A stretch of DNA of 64,000 nt from CAWAQA01 sp963784065 (GTDB lineage: Bacteria > Acidobacteriota > Vicinamibacteria > Vicinamibacterales > UBA2999), in contig CAWAQA010000006.1 of NCBI GenBank assembly GCA_963784065.1, forward strand, positions 124,001-188,000, given 5' to 3'. Made by a program: the position numbers and the translations under genes. Positions 9,096 to 19,643 of this stretch are shown piece by piece (position 1 is the stretch's first letter; each line of letters opens with the position of its first letter). Below the pieces are notes generated by a model, which saw nothing but the letters and a program-made list of their open reading frames with translations, was not told the origin of the DNA and made no database searches.

Positions 9096-11255
9096 TCAAT
9101 TCAGCAGATCGAACTGCTGGACGTACTTCACGATGAACGCGCGGTTGACGGGGCCTATCCCGTTCAGGCTCTCCGTGTTGTTGTAGACCACGAACAGCCC
9201 GGTCCCCGCCGTCTGCAGCCAGTGGAAGCGGAGGTTCGTGGACCACCGATCGGTGCGGTCGTTGTACTGAAGCAGGCTCTGGACGAACACCGAGGGAGAG
9301 AAGTTGTAGGTCACGCGCATGTTGCCAAGGTTCGTATGGAACGCGCCCTGCGGCAGCTCGATGGCGCGATAGTTCCACGTCGTGTCGAGGGCAAAACGCC
9401 CGCTGTCGCGCAGGATGACCTGGAACGTCGGGCTGCTCTGCGTGGCCGTTGAGAAATGCGCCCCTGTCCCACTGCACCCGCCCGTAGATCCACTTGCGCC
9501 GATCGGAGTTCGCGCGGAACGTCGCGCGCAAGCCGCCGTGCTCGCCGGCCGGCACCACGATGCCGGGATACACCTCGAACGGCTGGCGCAGCCCGTCCCA
9601 CGTGCCGTTGAGCGGCCAGGGTGATGAAGTTCCCGTTCTCCCAGTCCCAATGGTTGTCGGCGTGGAGCTCGGCGCTGCTCAGGCCGCCGTCCAGGTAGTC
9701 GTAGCGGGTGTAGTTCGCATGCGGCAGGAACTCGCGGAAGCCCAGGTCGCGTATCCACTGCTGCCGCATCGTCTCCTCGAACCCGACGCGAAAGCGGCGA
9801 TATCCATCCTCGTTCTCGAGGAACCCCACCTCCGGGTTGAAGTCCTCGCCGGTGGCACCCCACTCGAACGTCGCGCGATGCTGCCCGTCGTCGTACTCGG
9901 AATCGAAGTTGTACGCGTGGTCGCGGCCGGTGAGCCCCGGCGTCTGCGTGCGCGCCGCAAAGCCGGAGAAGGTGATCCGCTCGCCGATCCCCGCGCGCGC
10001 GTCCGCGCCGAACGTGCGATTGTAGTCGCCGGACCTGGCCAGGTTGCCAGTGGCGTCGCGGTTGACGAACATCGCCCCGACGCCCGACCGGCTGCGGAAG
10101 TCGCGGCTGGCGCGCACGACGGAGAAGTTGTTCGCCGGCGTCGTGCCGTTCTCCGCCGTCTGCATGTTCAGGACGCCGACGTTGAAGCCGGCCGCCTTGC
10201 CGCTGACGCGGGCGCCGCCCCGGATCGGGATCAGGGATCCGGTGCGCTCGTCCACGCCGATACGCCGGCTGAAGAACAGATCGAGCTCGTTGCCCTTGCC
10301 GACGCGGAACAGCTCCGAGTTCTCGAGGAAGAACGGGCGCTTCTCCGGAAACCGCAGGTTGAACCGCGTCAGATTGATCTGCTGCGTGTCCACTTCCACC
10401 TGCGCGAAGTCGGTGTTGTACGGTGACGTCGAGGTTCAGGCTCGGCGTGAGGCCGAACTTCACATCGAACCCGACGTCGCCGTCCAGATCGGTGTCGGCA
10501 CCCGGCAGGAAGTTCCGGTTCGCCGAACTGACGACGTACGGGAGGATCTTGAGGTTGCGCGGCGTCGCGAGGGTCAGGCCGCGCAGTTCGCCGGCCGACG
10601 ACAGCCGCTGCAGCTCGAACTCGCGCGGCAACGGCGCCCAGTAGGTCCTCTCCCGCCGCCGCTGGATGTTGCGAAAGAAGTTCACGCCCCACGTCTGCGG
10701 CGGCGGCCCGTAGCGCAGCGTCCGCAGCGGGATGCGGAACTCGGCCGTCCAGCCCGTGCTGGTGGTGATCGTCCGGACGTCCCAGCTCCCATCCCAGGTC
10801 ACCGCGTGGTCACCCTGGTCGCGCACCTGCGCGTCGTACTGGATGCCGGCCGAATTGGTGCCGAAGACGAAGCCGTTCTGCTGGTCGCGATACGTGTCGA
10901 AGATGATCTGGAAGGAATCCATCTCATCGAGCTCGGCGTCGCGCCGCGTGTCGGTCGTCACGATCTGCGAGGGGTCGGAGTCGTGCAGGGTGACGCCCAC
11001 ATAAATCGCCTCGTCGTCGTAGACGAGGCGGACCTCGGTGGACTCGGACGCCGGTTCGCCCTGGAACGGCTCGGCCTGGACGAAGCCCGCCACCGGCTTG
11101 CTGTCCCGCCAGGCGTCGTCGTCGAGGAGCCCATCGATGATCGGGGGTTCCGCCACGTGGGTCGCCGATGCAACCGGTCGCTCCTGCGCCCACGCCGGGG
11201 TAAGGCAGCCGCCGAGAATTAAGAAAAGGAGTATGACAATGGATGACACAATCAA
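9096..11255 (-). CDS. CBM9/DUF5916-type exported outer-membrane protein (three frame breaks)
   Basis: About 718 residues. After a signal sequence (LIVSSIVILLFLILGG, then CLTPAWAQ, so lipoprotein or ordinary cleavage are both possible) comes a CBM9-like ligand domain starting PPIIDGLLDDDAWRDS and including LVYDDEAIYVGVTLHDSDP. The rest is a DUF5916-type barrel region with LNLTRFNLRFPEKRPFFLENS-like sequence, FFSRRIG, DFNPEVGFLENEDGYRRF and a C-terminal IVKYVQQFDLLN. The family is linked to outer-membrane carbohydrate or peptide handling but has no proven activity. Start is uncertain: TTG 11255 or GTG 11249, neither with a good Shine-Dalgarno. Frames change near 10425, 9620 and 9470. Confidence 0.7.
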   Translation of the reverse strand: MIVSSIVILLFLILGGCLTPAWAQERPVASATHVAEPPIIDGLLDDDAWRDSKPVAGFVQAEPFQGEPASESTEVRLVYDDEAIYVGVTLHDSDPSQIVTTDTRRDAELDEMDSFQIIFDTYRDQQNGFVFGTNSAGIQYDAQVRDQGDHAVTWDGSWDVRTITTSTGWTAEFRIPLRTLRYGPPPQTWGVNFFRNIQRRRERTYWAPLPREFELQRLSSAGELRGLTLATPRNLKILPYVVSSANRNFLPGADTDLDGDVGFDVKFGLTPSLNLDVTVQHRLRAGGSGHAADQSDAVQPAVSGEAPVLPRELGAVPRRQGQRARSVLQPAYRRGRAHRIPDPDPGRRPRQRQGGRLQRRRPEHADGGERHDAGEQLLRRARQPRLPQPVGRRGDVRQPRRHWQPGQVRRLQSHVRRGRARGDRRADHLLRLCGAHADAGAHRPRPRVQLRFRVRRRAASRDVRVGCHRRGLQPGGGVPRERGWISPLSRRVRGDDAAAVDTRPGLPRVPAACELHPLRLPGRRPEQRRAPRRQPLGLGERELHHPGRSTARGTGCASRSRCIPASWCRPASTAACARRSARTPIGASGSTGGCSGTGAHFSTATQSSPTFQVILRDSGRFALDTTWNYRAIELPQGAFHTNLGNMRVTYNFSPSVFVQSLLQYNDRTDRWSTNLRFHWLQTAGTGLFVVYNNTESLNGIGPVNRAFIVKYVQQFDLLN

Positions 11256-11308
11256 CCGAGGATAGTAGGACCCACCGCGACAGGTCAACGACGGCGTTCC
11301 GTCACCCG

Positions 11309-12965
11309 CTACATGCCGTTGTACTGCGGCCCTCCGCCCCCCTCGGGGGGGACCCAGGTAATGACCTGATAAGGATCCATGATGTCGCACGTCTTGCAGT
11401 GAACGCAGTTCGAGGCGTTGATCTGCAGGCGGTGGGTACCCGGCGGGTCGTGAATGACCTCGTAGACGTTCGCCGGACAGAACCGCGTGCACGGATGTCC
11501 GTATTCCGGGCCGCAAATCGTGCTGCAGACGTCGGTGTGCACGAGCAGGTGGGGCGGCTGATCCTCGTCGTGCGCGGTCGCCGAGTAGTGGACGTTGGTG
11601 ACCTTGTCGAACGTCAGCTTGCGGTCGATCGGCGTCGCATTGCTCGGCTCCATGCGCTCGACCGGCGTGCCGTAATACCAGGCCAGGGTCTTCATCCGTT
11701 CATGACCGGGATGGCCGGGAAGGTCGGGAATGTGCCCCCTCGTGGCCAGTGTCAGCCCCGAGACAGCCAGGCCCGCCAGCAATCCGTACTCGAAGGCCTG
11801 GTGGACGTTGCGTACCGGATACAGTTCCGCGCGCACCGGGCTCGGCGTCGATCTTGTCCTGATAGCGCTTCAAGGCCGCCGCTGACGTGTCACCCGCGCG
11901 AATGGCGTCGAAGGCGGATTCGGCGGCCAGCATGCCGGTGCGCATCGCCAGGTGGATACCTTTGAACCGCAACGAGTTCAGGAATCCGCCGGCATCGCCC
12001 GCGATCAGGCCGCCGTCCATATACGGTTGCGGGATGGTGTTCCAGCCGCCTTCGGGAATGGCCTTGGCGCCGTAGCGGACCATCTGGCCGCCCTCGAGCA
12101 GCGACGCGCATGTAAGGGATGCTGCTTGAAGCGGTTGAACGCCATGTGCGGGTCGAAGAGCGGGTCCTTGTAGTCGAGCCCCATCACGAAGCCCGACCGA
12201 CAGCTGCCCGCCCGGCATGACGTAGATGAACCCGCCGCCGAACTCGTCCTGGCGCATCGGGTAGCCCATCGTGTGGATGACGGTGCCGGCCGCGATCCGA
12301 TCCGCCGGCACTTCCCACAGCTCCTTGATGCCGAGGGCGAACTGCTCGGGCTCCCGGCCCTTCCCCAGCTGGAGGCGCCGCAGCAGCTCCTTGGTCAGGT
12401 TCCCGCGGACGCCGTCGCAGAAGATGGTGACCTTGGCGAGGATGTCCACGCCCGGCTCGAAGGTGGGCTTCTGGTCGCCGTGCTTGCCGATGCCGCGGTC
12501 GCCGGTGCGGACGCCAATCACCCGCGGGCCGTCCATGAGGACGTCCTGTCCGGCGAATCCGGTGAAGAAGTCGATTCCCTCGGCTTCGACCTGCTGCGCG
12601 AGCCACACCGTCAACCTGTTGAGCGAGATGATGTAGTTGCCGTGGTTGCGCAGCGGCGGCGGAATGATGGGAAAGGGCAGCTTGCCCTTCTGCGTGAGGA
12701 AGTAGACGTGGTCCTCGTGGACCTCTGAGGCGAGCGGCGCCCCCTTCGCCTTGAAGTCGGGAATCAGGTCGGCCAGCGCGGACGGATCGAGCACGGCGCC
12801 GGACATGACGTGAGCTCCCGCCTCGCGCGCCTTCTCGAGCACCGCGACGGTGAGCGGCTCACCGCCATGCTGCTTCTGCAGCTGCGACAGCCGCAACGCC
12901 GCCGAGAGGCCGGCCGGGCCGCCGCCGACGATCAGTACGTCAACTTCGAGCGTTTCACGATTCAT
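11309..12965 (-). CDS. Electron transfer flavoprotein-ubiquinone/menaquinone oxidoreductase (frame breaks)
   Basis: About 551 residues. It accepts electrons from ETF and reduces membrane quinone. The N-terminus has an FAD dinucleotide fold, VDVLIVGGGPAGLSAALRL, then AHVMSGAVLDP and GDRGIGKHGDQKP. The C-terminus has the ETF-QO 4Fe-4S arrangement CSTICGPEYGHPCTRFCPA followed by NASNCVHCKTCDIMDPYQ. Frames shift at about 11838-11840 (CCC for CC), 12192-12194 (GGG for GG) and 12107 (one base lost or two gained). Start ATG 12965 abuts the inverted repeat upstream and has no clear Shine-Dalgarno. It is third in the etfB-etfA-etfQO cluster; with menaquinone genes nearby, the in vivo acceptor is probably menaquinone (inference). 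Confidence 0.88.
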
Positions 12966-12973
12966 ATCAGCCT

Positions 12974-13041
12974 GCAGCGGGCAGCCGGCAACCGGCAGCA
13001 AGACAGGTCTTTTGGGCCAGCTGCCTGCTGCCTGCGGCCGG
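12974..13041. repeat. Periodic inverted repeat, GGCAGC-type unit
   Basis: The left arm carries GCAGCGGGCAGCCGGCA-like units and the right arm carries CTGCCTGCTGCCTGC, the same unit inverted, around a short centre. It fills the whole gap between etfA and etfQO. Confidence 0.7.
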
Positions 13042-14001
<960 letters not shown>

Positions 14002-14005
<4 letters not shown>

Positions 14006-14765
14006 AGCGCCCTCGCTTCCTCGCGCAGCCGCCGGACGAGCTCCTTCGCCGCCTCGGGGGCCGACCCGCCAATCATCTGCGTCTGCTTGCTCTTGCTCGG
14101 CATCGCCAGGGCGACGATCTGCTGCGCCGGGGTGAGGCCCGGCGGCAGCGGCACCTTTTTGATCTCTTTCTTCTTGGCGGCCATGATGCCCTTGAGCGTG
14201 GCGTAGCGGAGCTGGTTGATGCCGCTCTGGATCGTGAGCAGCGCCGGCAGCGGCATCGCGATCCACTGGAACCAGCCGCCCTCGAGCTCGCGCTTGACGC
14301 GCAGGCCGGTCTCCTCGCACCTGGACGTCCATGATGATCGTCGAGTGCGGGATGTCGAGGCGCTCGGCGAGGATGACGCCGGTCTGGCCGTGGCCCTGGT
14401 CGTCGGACTGGAGGCCGGTGAGCACCAGGTCGAACTTCTCGCCCGCCATGGCCGCCGCGAGCGCATCGGCGATGACAAAGGCGTCGGCCGCGGCCAGCGA
14501 GTCGTCTTCCACGTGCAGCGCCCGATCCGCGCCGCGCGCGAGCGCCTCGCGGATGACCTGCTGCACGCGCGCGGGCCCCGCCGAGCACACGACCACCTCG
14601 CCGCCATGCTTCTCGCGCAGGCGGAGCGCCTCTTCGAGCGCGTACGCGTCAGGCTCGTTCATCTCGTAGCTGACGTCCTGTGTCGCGGATCCACGTGTGA
14701 TCGTCGCGAAGGCGCGGCTGCCATTCGCGGGTGGGGACCTGCTTGATGCAAACGGCGATTTTCAT
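14002..14765 (-). CDS. etfB: Electron transfer flavoprotein, beta subunit (two frame breaks)
   Basis: About 253 residues. Starts MKIAVCIKQVPTREW at ATG 14765, then ALEEALRLREKHGGEVVV, GADRALHVEDD, DLVLTGLQSDDQGHGQTG (the nucleotide-binding stretch) and INQLRYATLKGIMAAKKKE. Frames change near 14690 (between WIRDT and SYEMNEPDAYALEEA) and near 14320 (between IMDVQV and EETGLRVKRELEGGW). It is the first gene of the ETF cluster and lies downstream of fabF, separated from it by a periodic inverted repeat. Confidence 0.9.
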
Positions 14766-14790
14766 GCTCGTGGCATCCTTCACTGCCACA

Positions 14791-14914
14791 AACCACGGAG
14801 CCGCGGAGCCGCGGAGGTCGGCGTCTTCGGATGTGGGATTGTCAGATCAAAGGCTGAACCCGCCTGAATCGCACGATTGACGATACTCCGCGTCTCCGCG
14901 TCTCCGCGGGCCGT
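14791..14914. repeat. Periodic inverted repeat, GCGGAGMC (8-base) unit
   Basis: The left arm at 14794-14818 has three GGAGCCGC units; the right arm at 14886-14913 has three CTCCGCGT units. About 65 bases of unrelated sequence lie between. It occupies the fabF-etfB gap. Confidence 0.75.
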
Positions 14915-14922
14915 AAGAGAAA

Positions 14923-16164
14923 TCATCCCTCGAACTTCTTGAACAGCAGCGCCGCGTTGGTCCCGCCGAAACCGAATGAGTTGGACAGCGCGTATTGGAT
15001 CGACATCGCCCGGCTCGTGCGCGGGACGTAGTCGAGGTCGCACTCGGGGTCCGGGTGGTCGAGGTTGATCGTGGGCGGCACGAGCTGGTGATAGACCGCG
15101 AGCGCGCTGATGCCGGCTTCGAGACCTCCGGCGCCCCCGAGCAGGTGCCCGGTCATCGACTTGGTGGAGGAGATCGCGACCTTGCACGCGTGCTCGCCAA
15201 AGCAGCGCTTGATCGCGAGCGTCTCGAGCTTGTCGTTGTACGGCGTGGAGGTACCGTGGGCGTTGATGTAGTCGATCTCGTCGGGCCTGATGCCGGCCTT
15301 GCGGATGGCCATCTGCATCACGCGGCGGGCGCCGTCGCCGTCCTCGGACGGCGCGGTCATGTGGTACGCGTCGGCGGACGAGCCGTATCCGACGAGCTCG
15401 GCGTAAATCGGCGCGCCGCGCCGCTGCGCGTGGACCAGGTCTTCGAGGATGACCACGCCGGCGCCCTCCCCGATCACGAAGCCGTCGCGGTCCTTGTCGA
15501 AGGGGCGGCTGGCCCTTTCCGGTTCATCGTTCCGCGTGGAAAGCGCGCGCATGGCGCCGAAGCCGCCGACGCTCATCGGCGTAATCGCCGCCTCGGATCC
15601 GCCGGCAATCATCGCGTCCGCGTCTCCGCGCCGGATGATCTCGAAGGATTCCCCGATGGCGTGCGCCGACGCCGAGCACGCCGTGCACGTCGCCAGGTTC
15701 GGCCCCTTCGCACCGAACCGGATCGAGACCTGGCCGGCGGCGAGGTTGATGATCGCCGACGGGATGAAGAACGGCGACACCTTGCGCGGCCCGCCGTTCA
15801 GCAGCGCCTCGTGCTCGCGCTCGATCGTGCTGAACCCTCCGATGCCCGACGCCAGGTAGACGCCGACATTCGGCGCGCTCTCGGGGGTGATGGGCAGCTT
15901 CGCATCGTCCATCGCGAACTGCGAGGCGGCAATCGCGTACTGGATGAAGACGTCCATCTTCTTGACGTCTTTCTTCTCAATGAACTGCAGCGGGTCAAAG
16001 CCCATGACCTCCGCCGCAATCTGCGCAGCGAAGCCAGTGGTGTCGAACTTCGTGATGCGCCGGACGCCGCTCGTGCCTGCCGACAGCGCTTCCCAGTTCG
16101 CCTTCGTGCCGATGCCTAGCGACGACACCAGCCCGATGCCGGTGATGACGACCCGCCTGGTCAA
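14923..16164 (-). CDS. fabF: Beta-ketoacyl-ACP synthase II
   Basis: 413 residues, complete, normal family length. Condenses malonyl-ACP with acyl-ACP in fatty-acid elongation, in the cytoplasm. The catalytic triad is visible: Cys163 in CTACSASAHAIGES, His303 in NAHGTSTPYND and His340 in STKSMTGHLLGGAGG. Start MTRRVVITGIGLVSSLG at 16164 lies 12 bases after the acpP stop. It is the last gene of the yceD-rpmF-plsX-fabD-fabG-acpP-fabF run, a common bacterial order. No frame breaks. Confidence 0.97.
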   Translation of the reverse strand: MTRRVVITGIGLVSSLGIGTKANWEALSAGTSGVRRITKFDTTGFAAQIAAEVMGFDPLQFIEKKDVKKMDVFIQYAIAASQFAMDDAKLPITPESAPNVGVYLASGIGGFSTIEREHEALLNGGPRKVSPFFIPSAIINLAAGQVSIRFGAKGPNLATCTACSASAHAIGESFEIIRRGDADAMIAGGSEAAITPMSVGGFGAMRALSTRNDEPERASRPFDKDRDGFVIGEGAGVVILEDLVHAQRRGAPIYAELVGYGSSADAYHMTAPSEDGDGARRVMQMAIRKAGIRPDEIDYINAHGTSTPYNDKLETLAIKRCFGEHACKVAISSTKSMTGHLLGGAGGLEAGISALAVYHQLVPPTINLDHPDPECDLDYVPRTSRAMSIQYALSNSFGFGGTNAALLFKKFEG

Positions 16165-16176
16165 AATATGCTCCGC

Positions 16177-16422
16177 CTACCCCTTCTTGGTCTTGGCGTG
16201 CGCCTCGATGTAGTCAATGGCTTCCTTGACGCGGGTGATCTTCTCGGCGTCCTCGTCCGGAATCTCGATTCCGAACTCCTCCTCGAACGCCATGACGAGC
16301 TCCACCGTGTCGAGCGAGTCCGCGCCGAGGTCATCGACAAACGACGCGTCCGGGGTTACTTCCTCTTCGTCCACCCCAAGCTGCTCGACGATGATGCTCT
16401 TCACCTTGTCTGCGACTGCCAT
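16177..16422 (-). CDS. acpP: Acyl carrier protein
   Basis: 81 residues, acidic, four-helix ACP. The 4'-phosphopantetheine attachment serine is Ser36 in the motif GADSLDTVELVMAFEEEFG. It carries acyl chains for FabD, FabG, FabF, PlsX and the FabZ-LpxA protein encoded elsewhere in this window. Upstream of the start is AGGAGGAAGA, a strong Shine-Dalgarno suited to the very high expression of ACP. The upstream gap to fabG holds a periodic inverted repeat. Confidence 0.97.
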   Translation of the reverse strand: MAVADKVKSIIVEQLGVDEEEVTPDASFVDDLGADSLDTVELVMAFEEEFGIEIPDEDAEKITRVKEAIDYIEAHAKTKKG

Positions 16423-16435
16423 TCTTCCTCCTAAT

Positions 16436-16540
16436 CAATGCAAAATGCCAAATGCTCAATGCCTGGTGACCGACGCCCGTCGGCGCGCCTCGCGTGCCAC
16501 GCCCGGACATTGTGCCTTGAGCATTGTGCATTGAGCATTG
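16436..16540. repeat. Periodic inverted repeat, AATGCNN (7-base) unit
   Basis: The left arm has AATGCAA, AATGCCA, AATGCTC and AATGCCT in tandem. The right arm has CATTGTG, CCTTGAG, CATTGTG, CATTGAG and CATTGAT, the inverse complement with the same 7-base period. It fills the fabG-acpP gap and ends two bases before the fabG stop. Confidence 0.85.
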
Positions 16541-16542
16541 AT

Positions 16543-17283
16543 TTACATGTACATGCCGCCGTTGACGGCGAGTACCTGCCCAGTAATATACGACGCCTCA
16601 TCCGAGGCAAGAAAGCACACGGCGGCCGCGACGTCGGCCGGCGTCCCCAGGCGTCCCAGCGGAATGGCCGACGTCCAGTCGCCCTGCGCCTGCTCGCTGA
16701 TCGCCTTCGTCATGTCCGTCTCGATCAGCCCCGGGCTGACGACGTTGACGGTGATGTTGCGCGACGCGACCTCTTTCGCCAGCGCCTTGCTGAACCCGAT
16801 CAGCCCCGCCTTCGATGCCGCGTAGTTCGCCTGGCCCGCGTTCCCCATCTGGCCGACCACCGAGCTGATGCTGATGATGCGGCCGCCGCGCTGCTTGATC
16901 ATCGGCCGGAGCACCGCCTGGACCGTCGTGAACGCCGCCGTCAGGTTCGTGGCCAGCACCTGGTCCCAGTCGTCGCGCTTCATGCGCAGCGTCAGGTTGT
17001 CGCGCGCAATCCCGGCGTTGTTCACGAGAATGTCGATTCGGCCGTGCCGTTCCAGCGTGCCGCCCACCAGTGCGCCGACCGACGCGGCGTCGGTCACATC
17101 CGCCGCCGCGAGCTCCGCCCGCCCGCCCGCCTGCTGGATCGCCGCCACGGTTTCCGCCGCGTTGTCGCCGCGGGCCGCCGCCACCACGTGGGCGCCGCGC
17201 GAGGCGAGCAGCGCGGCAATTCCGCGGCCGATCCCGCGCGAGGCACCGGTCACGATCGCAGTTTTTCCAGTTAGGTCGAACAT
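16543..17283 (-). CDS. fabG: 3-oxoacyl-ACP reductase
   Basis: 246 residues, a short-chain dehydrogenase that reduces 3-ketoacyl-ACP with NADPH. The cofactor motif TGASRGIG is at residues 12-19, NNAG at 88-91, and the catalytic Ser (SVVGQMGNAG), Tyr154 and Lys158 (YAASK) are present. The C-terminus YITGQVLAVNGGMYM is typical of FabG. Its start overlaps the fabD stop by one base (TGATG), so the two are translationally coupled. Confidence 0.96.
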   Translation of the reverse strand: MFDLTGKTAIVTGASRGIGRGIAALLASRGAHVVAAARGDNAAETVAAIQQAGGRAELAAADVTDAASVGALVGGTLERHGRIDILVNNAGIARDNLTLRMKRDDWDQVLATNLTAAFTTVQAVLRPMIKQRGGRIISISSVVGQMGNAGQANYAASKAGLIGFSKALAKEVASRNITVNVVSPGLIETDMTKAISEQAQGDWTSAIPLGRLGTPADVAAAVCFLASDEASYITGQVLAVNGGMYM

Positions 17284-18218
17284 CAGAGCCGCAGGGCGCC
17301 CTCGATAGCCGCCAGGTCGCCGGGTGCGGCGAAGTTGTGGACCGTGGCTTCCTTGTGGATCTTCCGCACCAGGCCGCTCAGCACCGTGCCGGGGCCGACC
17401 TCAACATAGTTGGTCACGCCTTCCGACGCAAGGCGCCGCACGACGTCTTCCCACCGCACGGGGGACGACACCTGCTGCACCAGCGCCTCGATCGCCGCCC
17501 TCGCGTCACGCTTCGGCTCGGCATCGACGTTGGCGACAATCGGGACCCGCGGATCAGTCACTGCCAGCGCGCGCAGCTCGGGCGCCAGCCGATCCTCGGC
17601 CGGCTTCATCAGCGCGCAGTGGAACGGCGCGCTCACCGGCAGCGGAATCGCGCGCTTCGCGCCGAGCGCCCGGGCGCGTTCCGAGGCGCGCTGCACCGCC
17701 GCCGCGGCGCCGGCGATGACGACCTGTCCGGCGCCGTTCACGTTGGCCGGGCTCACCACCTCACCCTGCGCCGCTTCCTCGCACGCCCTGAGGACGGCCT
17801 CGGCGTCGAGCCCGAGGATCGCCGCCATGGCCCCGTGCCCGACCGGCACCGCCTCCTGCATGTAGCGTCCGCGACGCCGCACCACGCGCACCGCATCGGT
17901 GAACGCCATCGTCCCGGCGGCCACGTTGGCGGAGTACTCGCCAAGGCTGTGGCCGGCGACGAACCGCGGGACGATGCCCCTCGCCGCCAGTACGCGCGTC
18001 GCCGCGATGCTCATCGTGAGGATGGCCGGCTGCGTATTCTCCGTCAGGGTGAGCTGGTCTTCGGGGCCGTCGAAGCACAGGCGGGAGAGCGATTCGCCGA
18101 GCGCGGCGTCGGCCTCGTCGAACGCGGCCCGCGCCTCGGGAAACGTGTCGGCGAGCGCCTTGCCCATGCCGACCTTCTGCGACCCCTGTCCGGGGTAGAT
18201 GAATGCAATCACGCGCAA
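17283..18218 (-). CDS. fabD: Malonyl-CoA:ACP transacylase
   Basis: 311 residues. Loads malonyl groups onto ACP. The oxyanion motif GQGSQ is at residues 10-14, the nucleophile Ser91 is in GHSLGEYSA, and the catalytic His is in SAPFHCALM. Complete and of normal length. It starts eight bases after the plsX stop and overlaps fabG by one base. Confidence 0.96.
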   Translation of the reverse strand: MRVIAFIYPGQGSQKVGMGKALADTFPEARAAFDEADAALGESLSRLCFDGPEDQLTLTENTQPAILTMSIAATRVLAARGIVPRFVAGHSLGEYSANVAAGTMAFTDAVRVVRRRGRYMQEAVPVGHGAMAAILGLDAEAVLRACEEAAQGEVVSPANVNGAGQVVIAGAAAAVQRASERARALGAKRAIPLPVSAPFHCALMKPAEDRLAPELRALAVTDPRVPIVANVDAEPKRDARAAIEALVQQVSSPVRWEDVVRRLASEGVTNYVEVGPGTVLSGLVRKIHKEATVHNFAAPGDLAAIEGALRL

Positions 18219-18225
18219 CCGCTTG

Positions 18226-19329
18226 TCACCTGGCCGCGGAGACGCGGAGACGCGGAGAGGAATGGGCCAAGTTCACTCCGCGTCTCAGCGTCTCCGCGTC
18301 CCGTAATCGTGAATGGCGCATCAATGGGAAACCGAAAGCTGCGGCGATGTCCTGCTCGATGCGGCGAATGAAGTCGTTCGCGGCGAAGCGGGAGGCCATC
18401 GCGATGGCGTTGCGCACGGCCTTCGCGGAGGAGCGGCCGTGGCCGACGATGGTCAGGCCGGCCACGCCGAGCAACGGGGCGCCGCCGTACTCCGAATAAT
18501 CCACGCGGCGCCGGAACCGCCTGAACGCGCGCCGCGACAGCAGGTACCCGACCTGGCTCGAGAACGTCCCGCGCAGCTCGTCCCCGAGCAGCGCCTCGAC
18601 CGCGTCAACGAGCCCTTCGCTCGTCTTGAGCACGATGTTGCCGGTGAAGCCGTCGCAGACGATCACGTCGGCGATCCCGCTGTAAATGTCGCGCGCTTCG
18701 ACGTTGCCGATGAAGTTCACCGGGGACGTCTTCAGCAGGCGGTGTGCCTCGCGCGTCAGCTCGTTGCCCTTGGTCTCCTCCTCGCCGGTGGACAGCAACC
18801 CGACCCGTGGGCGATCGACGCCAAGCGCGACCCGCGCGTACACGCTGCCCATCACCGCGAACTGCAGCAGGTGCTGCGGCCGGCACTCGACGTTCGCCCC
18901 GGCGTCGAGCAGCACCGCCGGCCGGCCGCGGGTCGGGATCGTCGTCGCCAGCGCGGGCCGATCGACGCCGGGAATCATCCCGAATGCCGCGTGCGCGGCC
19001 ATCACCGTCGCGCCGGTATGGCCGGCGCTGAACAGGGCAGCCGCCTCGCCGCGCGCCACGAGGTCCGCGGCCACGCGGATCGACGCCCGCGGCTTGCGCC
19101 GCAGCGTGGCCGCGGGCGGGTCCGCCATGCCCACGACGTCCGGCGCTTCGACGACGTCGAGGCCGGGCACGGGACCGTCAGCGTGCTGGGCAAGCGCGTG
19201 CTGAATCGCCGCCGTGGACCCGACCAGGGTCACCTGCACGTCGAGGTGACGCGCCGATGCCACGGCCCCGTCGACGACGGCCGACGGGGCGTGGTCGCCG
19301 CCCATCGCGTCAACGGCGATGCGGATCAT
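18226..19329 (-). CDS. plsX: Phosphate acyltransferase PlsX with a repeat-encoded C-terminal tail
   Basis: 367 residues. Makes acyl-phosphate from acyl-ACP, the first step of phospholipid synthesis. Family motifs: IRIAVDAMGGDHAP at the N-terminus, SAGHTGATVMAAH, DAGANVECRPQHLLQFA, LLSTGEEETKGNE and VCDGFTGNIVLKTSEG. Homologues normally end shortly after the helix FIRRIEQDIAAAFG; here about 30 more residues follow, rich in Arg and Leu, and they are encoded by the periodic inverted repeat at 18235-18302. Either the element has replaced the native stop codon or an undetected indel hides it. ATG 19329 was chosen because MIRIAVDAMGGD is the canonical start. Confidence 0.93.
   Translation of the reverse strand: MIRIAVDAMGGDHAPSAVVDGAVASARHLDVQVTLVGSTAAIQHALAQHADGPVPGLDVVEAPDVVGMADPPAATLRRKPRASIRVAADLVARGEAAALFSAGHTGATVMAAHAAFGMIPGVDRPALATTIPTRGRPAVLLDAGANVECRPQHLLQFAVMGSVYARVALGVDRPRVGLLSTGEEETKGNELTREAHRLLKTSPVNFIGNVEARDIYSGIADVIVCDGFTGNIVLKTSEGLVDAVEALLGDELRGTFSSQVGYLLSRRAFRRFRRRVDYSEYGGAPLLGVAGLTIVGHGRSSAKAVRNAIAMASRFAANDFIRRIEQDIAAAFGFPLMRHSRLRDAETLRRGVNLAHSSPRLRVSAAR
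18235..18302. repeat. Periodic inverted repeat, GCGGAGAC (8-base) unit, inside the plsX 3' end
   Basis: The left arm has GCGGAGAC twice then GCGGAGAG; the right arm has CTCCGCGT, CTCAGCGT, CTCCGCGT. The same unit type occurs at 14791 and 30967. It is translated as the last residues of plsX. Confidence 0.8.
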
Positions 19330-19455
19330 CCGAGGTCTGCTTCCGTAACGACACACCGGGGCACAGAGAGACCGCGGTGGGACGAAGGATGACAGCCTCG
19401 TCCCGGCGCCGTCGGTGTCTCGGCATGTCGTCGCCGGGAGGACGCATCGGCGGGG

Positions 19456-19638
19456 CTACTCCTCGCTGACCGGGCGGACCTGGCGCTGCTTGTAATAGCC
19501 GCAGTGCGGGCAGATGCGATGCGACGCCTTCGGCTCGTGGCACTGCGGGCAGAGACCAGTCGTCGTGGCCGTCAGCGTGTCGTGCGTGCGCCGCTTGGCA
19601 GTACGCGTCTTGGAGTGTCTACGCTTTGGATTAGGCAT
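19456..19638 (-). CDS. rpmF: Ribosomal protein bL32
   Basis: 60 residues. Starts with the canonical MPNPKRRHSKTRTAKRR; a zinc ribbon is formed by CPQC (residues 30-33) and CPHC. Located between yceD and plsX, the standard bacterial arrangement that ties ribosome assembly to lipid synthesis. Complete. Confidence 0.96.
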   Translation of the reverse strand: MPNPKRRHSKTRTAKRRTHDTLTATTTGLCPQCHEPKASHRICPHCGYYKQRQVRPVSEE

Positions 19639-19643
19639 GATCT

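Noticed and set aside
9096..11516. Start of the DUF5916 gene at 11516
   Set aside because: The extra 87 residues overlap etfQO in another frame and precede the signal peptide; the start must be near 11255.
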